From positions 6,728,001-6,792,000 of the forward strand of contig NC_071345.1 of the NCBI RefSeq assembly GCF_027744825.2: a stretch of DNA of 64,000 nucleotides. Reading direction: 5' to 3'. This DNA is from Synchiropus splendidus (lineage: Eukaryota > Chordata > Actinopteri > Syngnathiformes > Callionymidae). Shown in pieces: positions 14,586 through 28,159 of the stretch. Made by a program: the position numbers and the translations under genes. The notes below the pieces were generated by a model. The model saw nothing but the letters and a program-made list of their open reading frames with translations, made no database searches and had not been told where the DNA came from. How positions within the stretch are numbered: position 1 is the first letter of the stretch; the number at the start of each line of letters is the position of its first letter.

Positions 14586-14615
14586 ATAATAATAGTAATA
14601 ATAATAATAGTAATA
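14586..14615. repeat. (TAA)n microsatellite, interrupted
   Basis: TAATAATAGTAATAATAATA pattern with two G interruptions; the poly-Tyr frame opposite is an artefact. Confidence 0.95.
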
Positions 14616-17600
14616 CATTACAAATAATCCACTAACATCATTGAAACCTTCTGTGAATAAATTCTGTCTTGACATCATCTTGGAGGTTTTCCAAGTGCAT
14701 GTGAACTTGTGAACGAGCATTAGTGTGTCACAGATGAACGGCAGGTCCAATCCAACACAAACAGATGTAAACACAGCAGGCCAGGATAAAGAAGATAAGC
14801 AGCACCAGCACAACACATGAGCCACAGCAGTGAGAAGCAGGTGAGCTTAGTGTCCCAGTTGGCTGTGAAGACACACAATCCTATTGGCAGACTGTTAAGG
14901 AACTCAAAACAAAACGGAGTAGTGGAATTTGGACAGTGGAATTTGGAAATGGCTCCCTCTAGTGGTTTCTCAAAGTTTAATGTTTCATGAAGTTGTGCAC
15001 AAACTTGCTAAGCATTACTATTCTATCATTAGTATTTTGTCAATCATACTGTGTGGTTGTATGTGTGTGTGCAAGTGTGTGTGTCAGTTGGATAAGGTTG
15101 CAGCTGACAAAACAATTCAAATGTGATGGATTCCATTTCTAGAGCTTGGTCACTCAGCCAACACAAAAGCAGATTACAAAGCAAAAAAAAAACACAAATA
15201 AAAACCACAACACGCATGCTAGCAGTAACACGCAGCACAACACAGAGACACAAAACACACAATGGTACGCAAGCAATCTTAGTGACCCTAAATGAGCCCG
15301 AGACCACAACTGCTGTGAACCCATTTATTGTGAACATTAGCAGGAAAAGATGAAAACAGAAGAAAAAGTATATTTGTGCATGGTGAGATTAAAGCCAAAA
15401 ACAAGGCCCGAGTCATTGTTAGTGGAGGTGTGTGTGTGGAAGCTGAAGCGGAAAAGCTTGAGGGAAGAGCACAATGGTTACCATGGAGTGAGAAGAGAAC
15501 CTGCATGCTGTGTTGTCCCCTGTCTGGGGAACTCATCCTCTCACCCACAGGGAGTCACCCATTGTCTTCCAAAACAGTTCCCCGGCTAAACCTTTCCAGT
15601 GTTCCCCTTTAGAAACTGAAATTCTCTATTGTGTAACGGACTGATGGGCCCTCACTAGTGCTCCAACGGACCCTCAGTATTGACTCCTAATTATCTTCTA
15701 ATGAGTCAAAGTACACAAAAACGTCCGCACTTATTGTCTATACAGTTGAAGGATAGTGTCTTATGAAATGCATATACCGAAGTCAGGAGTCAAATGTCCC
15801 GGCGCTGATGAACAAAACAAAATCATTAAGCCTAAAATATCGTTATTTCTTTCATTGCAGCCAAGACCTGAGGAAAAATGCGTAGGCTGACTGCAGCAAT
15901 TCATCCTGGTCCTATCAATCCTATTGTAGAAAAACTGGTCTGGGTGCGCAACTGATCGCAACTACTGATTTTGTGACATCACGTGATCCTGTGGTTTTAG
16001 CGTCACCAGCATGTTTTTATCAGTCACAAACTCCACTCCAACTTCTTCCTCGCCACAGGAGACCAGGGATCTGTCACATCTAGTGTGAGAACGTCCATCA
16101 CGAACAGAACCCACAAGGCCAGGGGGCAGGTAGAAGGTCAGCCTTGGGTCATGAGGTCAAAGCAGAAGTACAACACAGGTGCTGCGCTTGTGCTTTCAGC
16201 GTTTCAGAAGGTTAATGAGGCTGCTATGATTGTTCGTGACAGCGAAAGACAATTTCTTCTATTTAAGGACATTAAAAAGGTCCTTTTAAGTCTGACAAAA
16301 GCTCGAACAGGCAGAAGCTACTGCACAGAAATCAAGACGTTGCTCTGCTTCGCTGCTTCAGAGACACAGGTTATATATAAGTGTTGACATAAAGCTATTT
16401 TGGGTCGCTGCCATACCATCTTCTGCGTGTGAAGAGCGTGAGACCTATACACACACGCAGGCAGATTCCTGGGATTCGCATATGTATATATTTGTTCATT
16501 CACTAATCTGTGTGTGTGCTTCATCTCCTTCAAGCAAATACTATGATATAAACACGTCTAGAATATACTGCGTACATAAGTGCTATGTACATATACATTT
16601 ATGGGAAAGTCTGCACAAGGTCACCCTTCATATTTATAGGTTTACAAGACTAGATGTTGGACAAGCCACTAAATAATACAAGAAATAAAATATTAAATAT
16701 TAAAACATGCAATACAAAAAGTGAAATAAAGTCGAACAAATGTCAAACAAATGACATTGTTTAATCATGAGACTTTGAAACTTAGAGCAAAAGGTGTACG
16801 ATTTGACATTAATTTTTTTTATTTTAGTTTAATTATTTCATTTTTGAGTTTATTAACTTTCACTTAAAGGTATTTTGGCATCAACTTTAGCAACTTTCCA
16901 ATTTCAAAGTATCTATCTAAAGGTCCGTATCCACAGTTTTACAGCAGCATTCAGGATTTGAATGAGTTTCCACCAAGTTAGTCACCATATAATAATCAAG
17001 AGCTGCTGTGATGTACATGTCAAGTATGTTCCGACACCTCTTTAAGAAACACTTTGGAAGCCAACTGCCATTGTTTTAATACAGTACTACACTGGAACAA
17101 AATTCACAACATCAGAGTTTTTGTTGAAGCCATTTCGCACCACTTCCGAATATCCATCACTGCTACTATGCTTTTTTCCACTGTTGAAGTCATTATTAAA
17201 ACATATTTAAGACAACTAAACCAACCAGATGAACAGCAGATGCTGAATTGCACAAGCTTAGTGTAACTAGAGGGACACATCTGTTTTTCCCTGTAAACGG
17301 CTGCCACAAGCCAAAACATCTAAATCTGCTAAATCTCGTCCGAAGATGTGTCGCTCCAGATAGGGTCACGTCTAATCGACCTCACAACAGGAGCAAAACA
17401 CTTGCATTAGACCGGCTTACATTCACCAAGAATGACAGCTGCATTTAAAGGCGCAACAAGGTCAATTGTAGAATCTGAACTTTCCGTGACAAAATATTTA
17501 AGATCAAAACTTTTGTGACTCCAGAGTCTAGGCCCGGAGCTGATGTCGTCGGCGAGCAAATCCGAGTAATAAAACACAAGGCTTTAGCTCGTGGGCGGGT

Positions 17601-20600
17601 GAGTCCCAGCAGATGCGGATGCACTCGGCTGGATGTGGAAGAAGTTGGAGGGAAAGTGTGTCACATCTGGCCCTGAGCTGGGCTTGATCGACATCAGCAG
17701 ACAATTTCGAACTGGCAACGGAGAGAAGCGTACTGGTCGGATCACGGTGGGAAATGTTATCTACTGTATTTGGGTCAGTCATCATGTCGCAGTCTGGCAC
17801 CGGTTCTGTCCCTGGTAACTTTTCAAAATCGTAACGATGACTTCATCTTGAAGTAATTTGTCATGAGTGCTCAGGATTAAAGAGTAAATCATGCAAGATT
17901 GTCATGAGATTTCTTTCCTTCAAGGATTCAAAATTGGATGAAAATTTGGAAACCTCAGTGCAGAAAAGCATCTGGAGCGGTCGAAAGAATCTCAAGCCGT
18001 GAAATCATTTATTCTTTGACCAAAGCTATTGGCAGAACTACAATGCTAGCTCACAAAATGCTCAGTAGGAGAGTGAATCATATCTTCAGGCACAGCTTGT
18101 GATGATTGGGGAAAGTTCAGCAACTGATAAAGATGATAAAGAATAAGTTGAGTAATATTTGTCTCTTCAGTACCCTAAATGATACTGCATTGGTCAGGCT
18201 CCATGGAAATCCAGACGTTAAATCACATGACAACATTAAAGACAGAAGCCTTCCACAAGCTCAGCAGAGATGCTGCACACAGAACTGCATGCCCCTCAGT
18301 GTCCTCTCCACCCTAAGCATCATGTCTCATGGCCAAAGGAAAAAAACAAATAAAAAACAGACGTCAGCTCCTTTTAATTTCAGTTTAACAAGTTCTGGAG
18401 CAGAAAATTTGGAAGTGTGACACATTTTTCCTTCCAATTAAAGAGTTATGGCCTCTGATTGTAGAAGCGGGACTGCTTGGTTGGAAAAGTCTGGGGGGAT
18501 CCAACAAACTGCCCCATACATACATCACTGACTGATATAAAGCAGAAGCGTTTGAGTCAGTGAACCTGAACGGAGCAGAGAAGAAAGGAGAAATGATTAA
18601 AGAGACAGAGGGAGTCTTCTCCTCACTAAAGAAAAACACATGAGGGAGGACGTTGAGCGGAGGAAGCTGCTGTGAGAGAAGAACTTTCCACGGCCGAGAT
18701 GAACTTTTCTTTGTCGGAGAAATGTCTCACACTCTGGTGTACTGGCGCAGAGACTTACCTTTAAGGCAGAACATGTCTCGTTTTAGCTCTCCATAAATCC
18801 AGAAGAAAGCACTGCAGAGCGGGTCCTCACACTCTCTCCTCTTACTTCCCTCCTTTCGCACTGCTCACACACACAGATCCCGGCACTGTTCTTTCCTGAC
18901 CATCTCCCTCCCTCCTCTCCAGCAGCATACACGCTTAGAGTGGCTGCCGGCCAGATTCTACACTGCAGGAAACTGCCCTCCGACCCCCTCCCACCCATCC
19001 AAACACACACGCTAGCACACACGCTGGATGTCTCTCAACTATAACCCCATTTCCAAGCAGACAAGCGACAAGCCCAGGTTCATCATGAATAAGTGATAAC
19101 GTGAGTCCAATATCCATGTTTATAAAATCTGTTAGTTATATGCCTTAAAAATGTGTAGGGGGTTGTGTTTGTAGTAAAACCTGGACCATCAGCAGATGGG
19201 GGTGAGTCAGGGGGCCCCCAGCTTGAGTCCGGTCCATTGTGCCCTGGCCAAGTGTAATCGCTTTAATCCCCCAAACTCCACCACTCGTTATCAGGACCAG
19301 GTACGAGTCGGTGCGTCTCACATCATTCACGTCTGACTGGGCATGAAAGAGTCTGAGTCACAGTTGCAGTGCAGAGGGGAACAAAGTAAGACGTTGACTT
19401 TTAATTAATTCTCCGTTCTTCGTCGTTGTGATTTAATCTCTCATTTTATATTAAATAAATTCAAAACCTTCAACCCTGACTGACCTACTTCCACAGGTAT
19501 GTGGGCCAGTTGATTTGATTCAGTTTTCACTAGGTGATGAAATATGACAACATCCCTGACCCATGGGTAAAAACACTCACCATAACGTATGGCATCAGCA
19601 CAACAGTCCATAATCATGTTTTTTCCTTGAGCTTTTTGAGTCAAAAAGAGAGGTTTTAGCTGCAGTGTAAAATATTTTTATATTTATTTTATGTATGCAG
19701 TTGTTTGGAGAATTATTCACCCGTAAGGTTAAAAGACAAAATATACACTAAAATAATATTTGAACAGAAATGAATGTATTAATGTACTAAAAAAAGAAGT
19801 CAAGTTGAAATTCAAAGAGCACAATCAGAGTATCATTGATGACAAATATTTCAAACAAGTGTAAACATTTTTTTTTCAATTGACTTTTATCAAGATAGTG
19901 GACCTCATAGAAAGACAATTTCAAATTAATATAGAATGTAATTAGCATATATAATATAATAATAATAAAGTGTGGCTTTGTCGTAAATCTGTTGCAGTAA
20001 AGTTACCTTTCACAGTTTTGCTCGAGCCACTCATGTGTGAAGACATATAAAACACCACAAAATTACCACTGTGGAAAAATAATTGACGCTGACAGAAACA
20101 TATAAAACCCTGAATAGTTTGACTGAAGCAGACAATAAACCTGACTTCATCAACCTTAATTAGACGCTGCTATCGCCCCAGAATGGGTTTGACTTTCACC
20201 ATCAACACCTCCTGGCTCCAGGGCAGCTGCCTCATAACTGCACCCGCAATTGGCAAGAGGCAAACTCTGCTCTGAACCAACCAGGCTGTACTTGACTGCG
20301 TATCTGTTGTTAAGGTCAACTTAGGACAAATTTGATGCCTGTCAACGACATATTTGCATTAATGTTGGGAGAATAGCGTAAGTGCAAATGTAGGAGACTA
20401 ATCTGAATAACAACAGAACACTGGTTCAGTCAGTAGTGAACACTTTAAAATATGATCATCAGCAGTTATGGTGTCCTCTAGTGCTGCGCCACCTTGTTTT
20501 ACTGAACAATTGTGTAATGCTGTCCTGATAAGAACATGATAGTGTCCATCTGTGCATCTCTCGTTGTTACGTCTGCTCCACTTCACCTTACAGGAATAAA

Positions 20601-22339
20601 GCCCCTTAAACAGGAGTTCCTGTTTTTTCCTGCGGATATTTTTCTAAAATAGATGTGTTTCAATGGAGTCCGTTTTGGGGACCAAGCTGATGTCAGATGA
20701 CTTAATGACAGTTATCAGTTTGAAAACGGGACACGATGTCTGCGTTCACAAACATTCCAACCCTTGTTGTCTCCCAAAATACAGTCATCAGACGAAACAC
20801 AAAACTAAGCAAAAAGAAACCCAAACTTCAAAACAAGGATTATACCTTATCACAATGTCCAGAAGCGTCTGTACACAAAACATTGTTATCATGTTGTGTT
20901 GATGTGTGAGTCAGTCAAGACTGGAGTGATTCAGTCCACCAAAGAGAAAAACACAAGGAAGAAGTTGGAGTAAATTGGATGCTATAAAGACTTCTGACTC
21001 ACCTGAAAAAGAAGTCTCATTAGGACAAAAGAAGCCTTTAAGTATTTGTTTGGATTTATAGATACAATGGCAACCAATAATGAGAATAATATGATAGAAA
21101 TTCAAAGTAATTAGGTCATTAAAAGTAAAACGAGAAGAGAAATGTGATGCTTGAAATTAGAGCTAATACGATTTGGGATTAAACCTTCGACGTGTGTGTC
21201 AGGCTTTGTTCCATTTGTGATCTGGGATGAGCTCAAACACATAAAAAGAGTAAAATGGGTCAGTGACTTACCTGATGATGGCAAGGCGAGTCAGCACATG
21301 AAAGAAAAAAAAGAAGAGAAGAAAGTTGAGAGGAATACTTGTTACAGGATTACGGGATTAAACAACATGAAGGTTATATTCAAGTCCAAGTGTGTTTGCC
21401 GTGGGCTGTGGGCCACATCATCAGATCTCCCCGTCTGCCTTTTAATGAGGGTTTGCCGGTTTATGCGCCACATCGCTGCGCTTCAGCAAACGATCATCTG
21501 CTAATCTGGATTTACACACCATGTTAGCGTGTTTCTGGTGTGCGCTGGAGTGCGTGCCCGTGGCAGCGTCCCATGGGCGCTCCCACAAACCCTGTTATGC
21601 AAGAGTTTGGTCTCATCTGAATCCTCTCAAATTTCACTAAGCACTCTCACACTAACAAATATGGCCCCAAAATACCTTTTGACAGGCTTCCACTCACAAA
21701 GACGATCATCAGTAATATGGACATTCAGAGGACGACGCAAACACGACGGACGTGCCAAGGTGGGGTTAATATGTAGGCTAATGCTGCCGTCCCAAATAAG
21801 ATACTGGCCACAGAGACATACTGTACAAAATTACTCGTATGTATGTTACACACGGAAACAAGCTGACAATATTCTAAATCTCTAAATCTCCAACTTAGGA
21901 TGTTGACATGCAGCATGGCGCTCATGCCAGGAGCCGAAATCTAAATGTCAGCGGCATCAGGTTTAGCGACAGCTCACGGCATGAAACGGAGAGTGTTTAG
22001 TGATGAAATGTTGTGGACACTGTGCTGCAAGTCTACAAATAAACACCATCTCCCCAGGTGGTCTTGGGTCTGCATCAGGCAACATCCACACAGAAACACA
22101 GCTTTTCCGCATCAGTATATTTCCCGGGAAAAAATGATCTAGCACACACTCCAGGCCTGTAGATGGCATCCAAAAGCTATCGCACTCTGCTAGCATGTTA
22201 GCATAACAACATGAACGTGGAAACAGACATCGGTGTGGAATGATGAAGCAGTTGCACAGTATAGACAAAGGTATAAAAAAAACAGAAAACAGATTTGCTT
22301 CTGGTTTGAGAGGACAACATTTGGATGAAATATTAAACT

Positions 22340-22436
22340 TGTGTTTTTCACAGGCTTCTGTAAGGAGCCTGAATGGTTTCTGGTTCGATCCCTGCTCCTA
22401 TCGTGTTTGAGACGCAAGACACTTAGCCCCACTTCA
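22340..22436 (+). mobile_element. tRNA-derived SINE relic
   Basis: GGTTCGATCC at 22382-22391 fits a pol III B box, and 23 nt later comes GCAAGACACTTAGCCCC, a phrase typical of the tRNA-related heads and bodies of fish SINEs. The A box is not clear, so this is a 5'-eroded copy. A free tRNA gene is excluded, as no cloverleaf forms. Confidence 0.6.
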
Positions 22437-23378
22437 AATGAAGCCAAATATACTAAACAAATGCAGTGTAATTACACAATAAACCAGAAATATTGTATAA
22501 GTTAATACAGTGCAATTGCACAATTTTACTTAATCAAATGGTGCAGTTGTTGTAAAATATTGATTTATTTCCTGGCATATTGGCAAATCATATAAGTGTG
22601 AATCTAAATCTTACCATCGTATGTAACCTAAAATAAAACATGAGAAGATCCTATCCCACGAGAAATATTAAACTAGAAACGTTTCCTGAGCAGAGTCATC
22701 ATTAACCTGCCGTCCTTTCAAGTAACAATTAAAATTGCCTTAATCCACAGCTACTGGCAGTGGGGTGACCAGATGGTGCACCAACACAGAATTCCCAACA
22801 GGAAGGTCAACACTAAGCAGAGAGGAGTCACGCGCAGCTGTTTCCCCAGAAACTGATTCAAACATCCAACCAGTCTGTGTCCCGATTGCAGGTTTTGGAG
22901 CCACAGGCCTTAATTTGGGAGCTATATTTACACAGGGTCATGTAATGAGCTCTGGTAGGCGTGCGGCGGCCGCGACATCCAGATGTTATAAATACTCCGG
23001 GCTCGGGCGTAGAGCAAGGGTCTCTTCCAGGCACTTCCTCTGTGTGGTGTTTGAGTCGTGGCTGCTGTAATTTTATGTTGACCCGTCTCTGAACCATCCC
23101 TGGTCAGGACCGAGCTATTGAAATATAGACTTGCATCTGAGAACCAGTAAAGCCTCAAACTCATTAGCATGGTGAGGCCTCCATTTCCTGCCTAAGCTGT
23201 TAGCCGATACCCAAGGATCAATAGGTGCCTCTTCCCTTTTTAAAGATTTGACATAATCAATAGTCATTAGAGGAATTGATCAGGATGTACCAGACCAAAC
23301 ACAAAATAACACAATCACTGTAATTTGACACCTTCATAAAGCTGTTTTAATTCCGTATTTATATAAGCGCATCAACTT

Positions 23379-23413
23379 TAATGACTAATGACATAATGAC
23401 ATATTTAATGACA
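23379..23413. promoter_or_regulatory. Four-fold TAATGAC(A) cluster
   Basis: TAATGAC, TAATGACA, TAATGACA and TAATGACA occur within 35 bp. Each joins a TAAT homeodomain core with a TGACA TALE core. It may be an enhancer element or just a small tandem repeat. Confidence 0.3.
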
Positions 23414-24656
23414 TCGAGTTTAACGGCAACTTGTTGACAATCTATAATGGCGACCATTTGAGCGCCAGCTCCTATCGTGTGACTTTGAGAAAAAAATGTC
23501 AAGACTTCAAAACATTCCAGACACGTGGAGCCCTGAGCTTTTTTAGGAGTGAGCAGGTTCAGAGGTGATGAGCTACGAGGAAAGATTGAGACGCAATAAA
23601 CGACGAGCGCAGCGGAGCAGCTAGCGCCAAAATGGAGACAAGAAAACCTTTCATGTGAACAACGCCAGAGTCACTTTTAGCTCTTATCAAAACCATATTT
23701 GTGCTTTTTAAGGCCAACTCACAAAACTGAGCTGAAATACCATTACATCAACTCACAACTGTTCCAAGGTCAGGGGCTCCAGCTATGCCCAGAATGTGTT
23801 AGTATTTTAAGTAAGGTTTACATTGAAGTCCAGCCATAACGTCTATACGAAGAAGAAACACAACAGTAAAGGTCAGACTTGAAGCTGTGAGTCTACCGGT
23901 CAGTGTCTTTTTTCATTTGCAGGCTACAGTTACAACCATTGTCCCCAAAGTCTAATTGACACCGCAGGCAACAATTAATAAATAATCAGTGTTATTTGGC
24001 ATGACAGAAATGTCTGTGTTAGCAAGAGAATGGTCTTTCTTACCGCCAAAAAAGCTCATGAAATTTGACCAGATAACTACGATACAGCTTTACTTCCAGC
24101 CACACTCTCACCCTGCAAACGCTAGATGACATCATCAGGGACATGACATCACCTGCATCACCACCAGTGGATCCACTGCACCCTCACACAAAGGAGCCTT
24201 TTGACCTTCCTGCAGTCCCGCTGACCGCTTTCTGTGGCCTCAAGGAAGTGGCGGGGATGTGGCGATGGAGAACAAGAGGCCGTAAAAAGACAGTGACCCA
24301 CTTTTTTGCTTTGTTTGTGTGTGTAAACAAGTCATTCATTGGCTTCCTGTTTGAGAGCGAGAACAAAACTCCATTCAAAGACGCTCGCAGAACTGCAACA
24401 TTCACGTCCATGCAAGTGAGCCAAGCCAAATAAATCACCAGGTGGATTCTGCACACAGTGTCTTTGCCATATCATATTCATCGCCATTGCTCATCTCGAA
24501 GCAAAGCCTGGGTCACACCTGAGCTCACGTTTCCAGGCATCAATAGAAATGTTGGAGATTTCTCTTACTTTATTATCATTTTAGTTAGGCTAAATGCATC
24601 CTTAGTTTAGGCTGTAAAATTCATAGCAATCTAAATTGAGTAGCCATCCGCCTCAC

Positions 24657-24903
24657 CTATTTTGTGTTGAGGCTTGTACACCCAGTTGTCGTCGTCCTCC
24701 CTTCCCTCCTCTACAACGCTGGCTGTGTTGAGGTGTGACTGCGAGTGCATGTACATGCGGCCGCTCTGGACCGTGGGGAGGTCATTCTGATTATGAAAGA
24801 TGTTCTGCCGAGACAGGGTGGCCAGGTTGAGCCAGCTAAGTGCTCGGGACAATCCTGCTGGCTTGTCCTTTCGAAAGGAGGCCGACCTCCGATCGCCTCT
24901 CAT
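24657..24903 (-). CDS. nhsl1b: Alternative first coding exon of the nhsl1-like gene
   Basis: An open frame of 82 codons plus one base starts at the ATG at 24903 (MRGDRRSASFRKDKPAG) and continues LSRALSWLNLATLSRQ, then NDLPTVQSGRMYMHSQSHLN, ending DDDNWVYKPQHKI at a clean donor, ATAG|GTGAGG. The composition is protein-like: basic N terminus, an amphipathic LSRALSWLNLATLSR helix, an acidic DDDNW patch. It is phase 1, like the canonical exon 30 kb upstream, so both could join the same next exon. It resembles the shorter N terminus I associate with NHSL1 isoforms lacking the WAVE-homology domain. There is no good acceptor before the ATG, which favours a first exon. Confidence 0.68.
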
Positions 24904-27117
24904 CCTTCTAGATAAGTCCAAGACTATTAGAATATAGAGCCAAAAATTCCTTTGGCTGCACTTGAGTCAGGAATAATGATGTTCAGATGGAGATTCTCGG
25001 CTGGAGAAAAGACATTGCAGGCTCAAGATTGACGTTTGCTGATAGGATTCCAACAGCTTCAAATTTGTTCCAGTGGAGGCTTCTCCAAATCCCAGTTGCT
25101 CCTCCATTCGAATCTCATGTCGCATCACTGACTTATAGTCTGTTGAAGATCCGTGGAAAAGTCCAAAATCCAGGCCATTTATCCGCTCACTCGTCCATAT
25201 TAGTCCAAAGTTTATGAGAGCGATTCCAAAATCCCGAAGGGGCAATTACGCAATTCAGCAAGCTGGAAAATCAACAGCTGCTTCTACACACTGACATACG
25301 CGTACCTGCATGTTTAGGTTGCATGACAGGCCACGCAGCGGCTTCCAAATTCCACGAATCAAATCCCAAGTCAATGTTGAGTCAAACCGTTGGTGCCCTT
25401 CAGGGTTTGAATCCCGAGGTGCTCTTTTCCAGGCTCCAGCAGCAAGTTGATATTCACTCAGGGACGGTCCAAACGCAGTTCAACGCCCGTTTCATCAACG
25501 GTAACACTGTTGAATCCTCCTGACACAAGTTTGGTTCAGGGATCCTCTATCATGCGCGCATGTGTCAGGTGGGAAAATAATACCGCCCCTCTGCTACTGC
25601 ACAACATTTCTTCTCCTACCTTTTCTTACGTTACAACAAGTGCTGCTACGTTAGTTGAGTCAAAAAAGAATCCCAGGTGTTTCCCAAAAGAGTCAAAGCA
25701 AAGAGTCCTCCTGCTGTCAGAATGCATGGCTTCCCGGCTTTCTCCACTTGGTCCTCCAGAGAGTGAGAATAGAGCATATATTTGTTGTGAGCGCTTGAGT
25801 TACACCCAACCCTTGTAGCCACGGTGCTGAAATTCGAGTCAGCCTTTTCCCTCAGCCCCTCCCTCCTACGCTGTTTTGTGTGATCCCTGATCTTTGGCCC
25901 ACCCCATATCCATCTGACAGCTCGGCAACACCTCTCCTTCCTTTTCGACCCTCACACCTTTACTTCCACGTCTGTTTCCTTTACTTGTTGCCACTGTCGT
26001 CCAAGCATCACTCAGAGCGCAGTAGTCACTCTGAATAAGCAGTCTGCCTCAAACACCGCCGCCAAAAATAACACTAGTTTAACACTGAGAGTGGGTCCAC
26101 GAGCAAGTCTGTGTCTCCACCAGATGTTTCACAAAGGGGCAGGAAACAACCGGTTTAACAACACAGTAAAAGCAGCAGAAGATAAATGAGAGTGACAAAC
26201 ACTGCGCCAATATTCCGCTAATGTTCAGAAATGTTTCCACGTCATTAATGCAAAATCAAAGCATTTGCATAACAATTGTAGACTGCTAAACAGTTTAACA
26301 GTGGACAACTAAAAATCATAGAAGCAGCTGCTCTATTCAACACAATATCTTGCAGGGAGAAATTAACTCCAGTAACAGTCTATATTTACTTAAAATCCAG
26401 CCCGTTCACAGCCAGTGAGGCTAAACACATGACATGAGAACTATTTCAATAAGTAGCTGAACATTTCTTTTCAGGATGAATTCTTAAAACGAAAGCGTTA
26501 CCTGAAAAACAGTGACTATGAACGATTCCATGATGACCGGCTACATGAGCTGTTAGCATGGCAACAGCAACAGACGAGTAGTAAAACTCTCTACAGGTAG
26601 AACAATTAATTTACAAAGCAACCTGACAAAGGTCAAACCAAAATGTTTGCTAGATAAATATGTACTCTTTTGTGTGTGTGAACCATCAGAAGCTAAGTTG
26701 CTAATGCCAGTGCTGTTAAAACCTGTCTTAAACCAAATAAATGAGCTCACATTGATCTGCGCTAATAGTGCCACGACAGTGAGAATCTCATGATATGAAC
26801 TTGTCAGTCGAAACAATGTTCCACACTATTATAATATTTAGTTTAGAATGTCTGTGTCATATTGTTCTGATTCTACGCTGCCACTTGTCACTACTCTATA
26901 TGCGACAATTTAAAAAAAAACGGATATAATCCATTTCAAACTTCTGCCAATGGAGATTTTTCAGGTCCAAGAAAGAAATTTTTTATATTTATGACCATTA
27001 CCGACATAAACATGTCAAAGTTCAACATGCTGGTGGGATAAGTGTGCGAAAAGTTGTCATTCAGAAAATCCCAGAATAAATGCCGGTAATTTGCTTTTGG
27101 TTTTTCCATTCGACCTG
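24904..27117 (-). other. Upstream flank of the 24.6-kb alternative exon; no gene seen
   Basis: This should hold the promoter of the alternative first exon if that exon is real. TCTATATTC at about 24931-24939 on the minus strand is TATA-like but only about 30 nt from the ATG. No coding sequence was recognised. Confidence 0.6.
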
Positions 27118-27797
27118 GATGAATATGCTGACACCTGTGCTGTTAGGTTTGCATGGTTTATTGGTGAGGAGAAGATGCTTCTGTGGAATTCTACTCTGCT
27201 GCACGGCAACATGACATTGCAGCAGTACCACCTGAACGACATGCATTATTCTGACTCCAGCAAGTACCAAACAAGCGATAACGTGACAACGCATCAGAGG
27301 GACGTCACTCTTCTTGTCTGTGATTTCCGGAATTCAAACATGATTCATTTTTATGCAGGACAAACCACAGACCTCAGATGTGAAGGTGCCAGGTCCAACC
27401 AGAGTGTCCGGTGGTTCAGCAGCTTTTACAACCTCAGAACAGGTTTGTGGGAAGTGGAATTAATGATGAAACATTGTCAGTAAACCACCTTCGGTTGGTC
27501 AACAAAAACACATCTCTCCTCCTGGCAACCAGCACACCTTCAGCACTTGCCTTCTTCAAGTGCGTGGTAGAGATTAACCAGCACCGTGTTGCACTGAGCA
27601 GCTCCCAAGTGGTTGTTTTGCCGTCCCTGGTTTACCTCTCAGTCGGGGATCGTCTGGAACTGAACTGCACTGACGCGGAAATCAGTGACCAACCACATTA
27701 CTGGAAGATCGTGAACACTGCAACCCAGGGGGAAACACAGAGTCCCAACTACACTGGATGGAACTACAATTCCATCATCATATTTTTCCCATTATAA
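27118..27797 (+). pseudogene. Broken immunoglobulin-superfamily receptor-like sequence
   Basis: Two overlapping plus-strand frames together read like an Ig-domain receptor. The first has AWFIGEEKMLLWNSTLL, then SDSSKYQTSDN (the D-x-S-x-Y pattern, but Thr where the conserved Cys should be), and FYAGQTTDLRCEGARSNQSV followed by RWF. The second continues INDETLSVNHLRLVNKN, FFKCVVEINQHRV, and SVGDRLELNCTDAEISDQPH followed by YWK. The frame changes by one base near 27440-27450. Many N-glycosylation sequons and the Cys...Trp spacing fit extracellular Ig domains. A long intron-poor run suggests a retrocopy, though small introns are possible. It lies antisense inside the nhsl1-like intron. Receptor family not assigned. 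Confidence 0.5.
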
Positions 27798-27849
27798 CTA
27801 AAATAACAGCTTTAAAGCAGCGTTAAGTAGAAAAAATGTAAACCTCAGG

Positions 27850-28159
27850 GAGCGAAGAGGCTGATTTCAATCTACAAGTCACCTTTTGTGGATCCATTTC
27901 ACCATGGAAAGCTGATCCCGGATTTGCCACGGGGATGTGGCGTAAGGCGAGAGGTAAACCCCCATCAGCAGCGTCAGGTCCCTGACCTCATTTCATTTTG
28001 CCTTTTACAGGGGAAATCTTTTCAGTCTATTTCTGGTTACAGACAAGACAAGACAGCGATGGATTTAGCCAGATATGTACTGTTAACACGTCCACACTGG
28101 AGGACTTCAATGATGAACTTAAAACACAACACCACGTTCAGTCAGGAGAGGAACTGTAG
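27850..28159 (+). pseudogene. Possible 3' exons of the Ig-like relic
   Basis: A frame with SEEADFNLQVTFCGSISPWK reaches GAGAG|GTAAAC (donor after 27953). A 57-nt gap ends TTTGCCTTTTACAG, and the frame resumes in phase at 28011 with EIFSVYFWLQTRQDS and QICTVNTSTLEDF, then TAG at 28157-28159. If the gap were retained it would bring in a TGA. The join is consistent with an authentic tiny intron, but the pieces are short and unrecognised. No membrane segment is seen. Confidence 0.3.

Larger units (their letters stand above)
13458..24656 (-). other. Intron between two candidate first exons; no gene seen
   Basis: It holds a (TG)9 tract, a TAA microsatellite, a SINE relic and a TAATGACA cluster, listed separately. 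No convincing exon was found on either strand. Confidence 0.7.

Noticed and set aside
22382..22391. A tRNA gene at the B-box-like sequence
   Set aside because: No acceptor stem, anticodon arm or clear A box; the downstream sequence is SINE-like.
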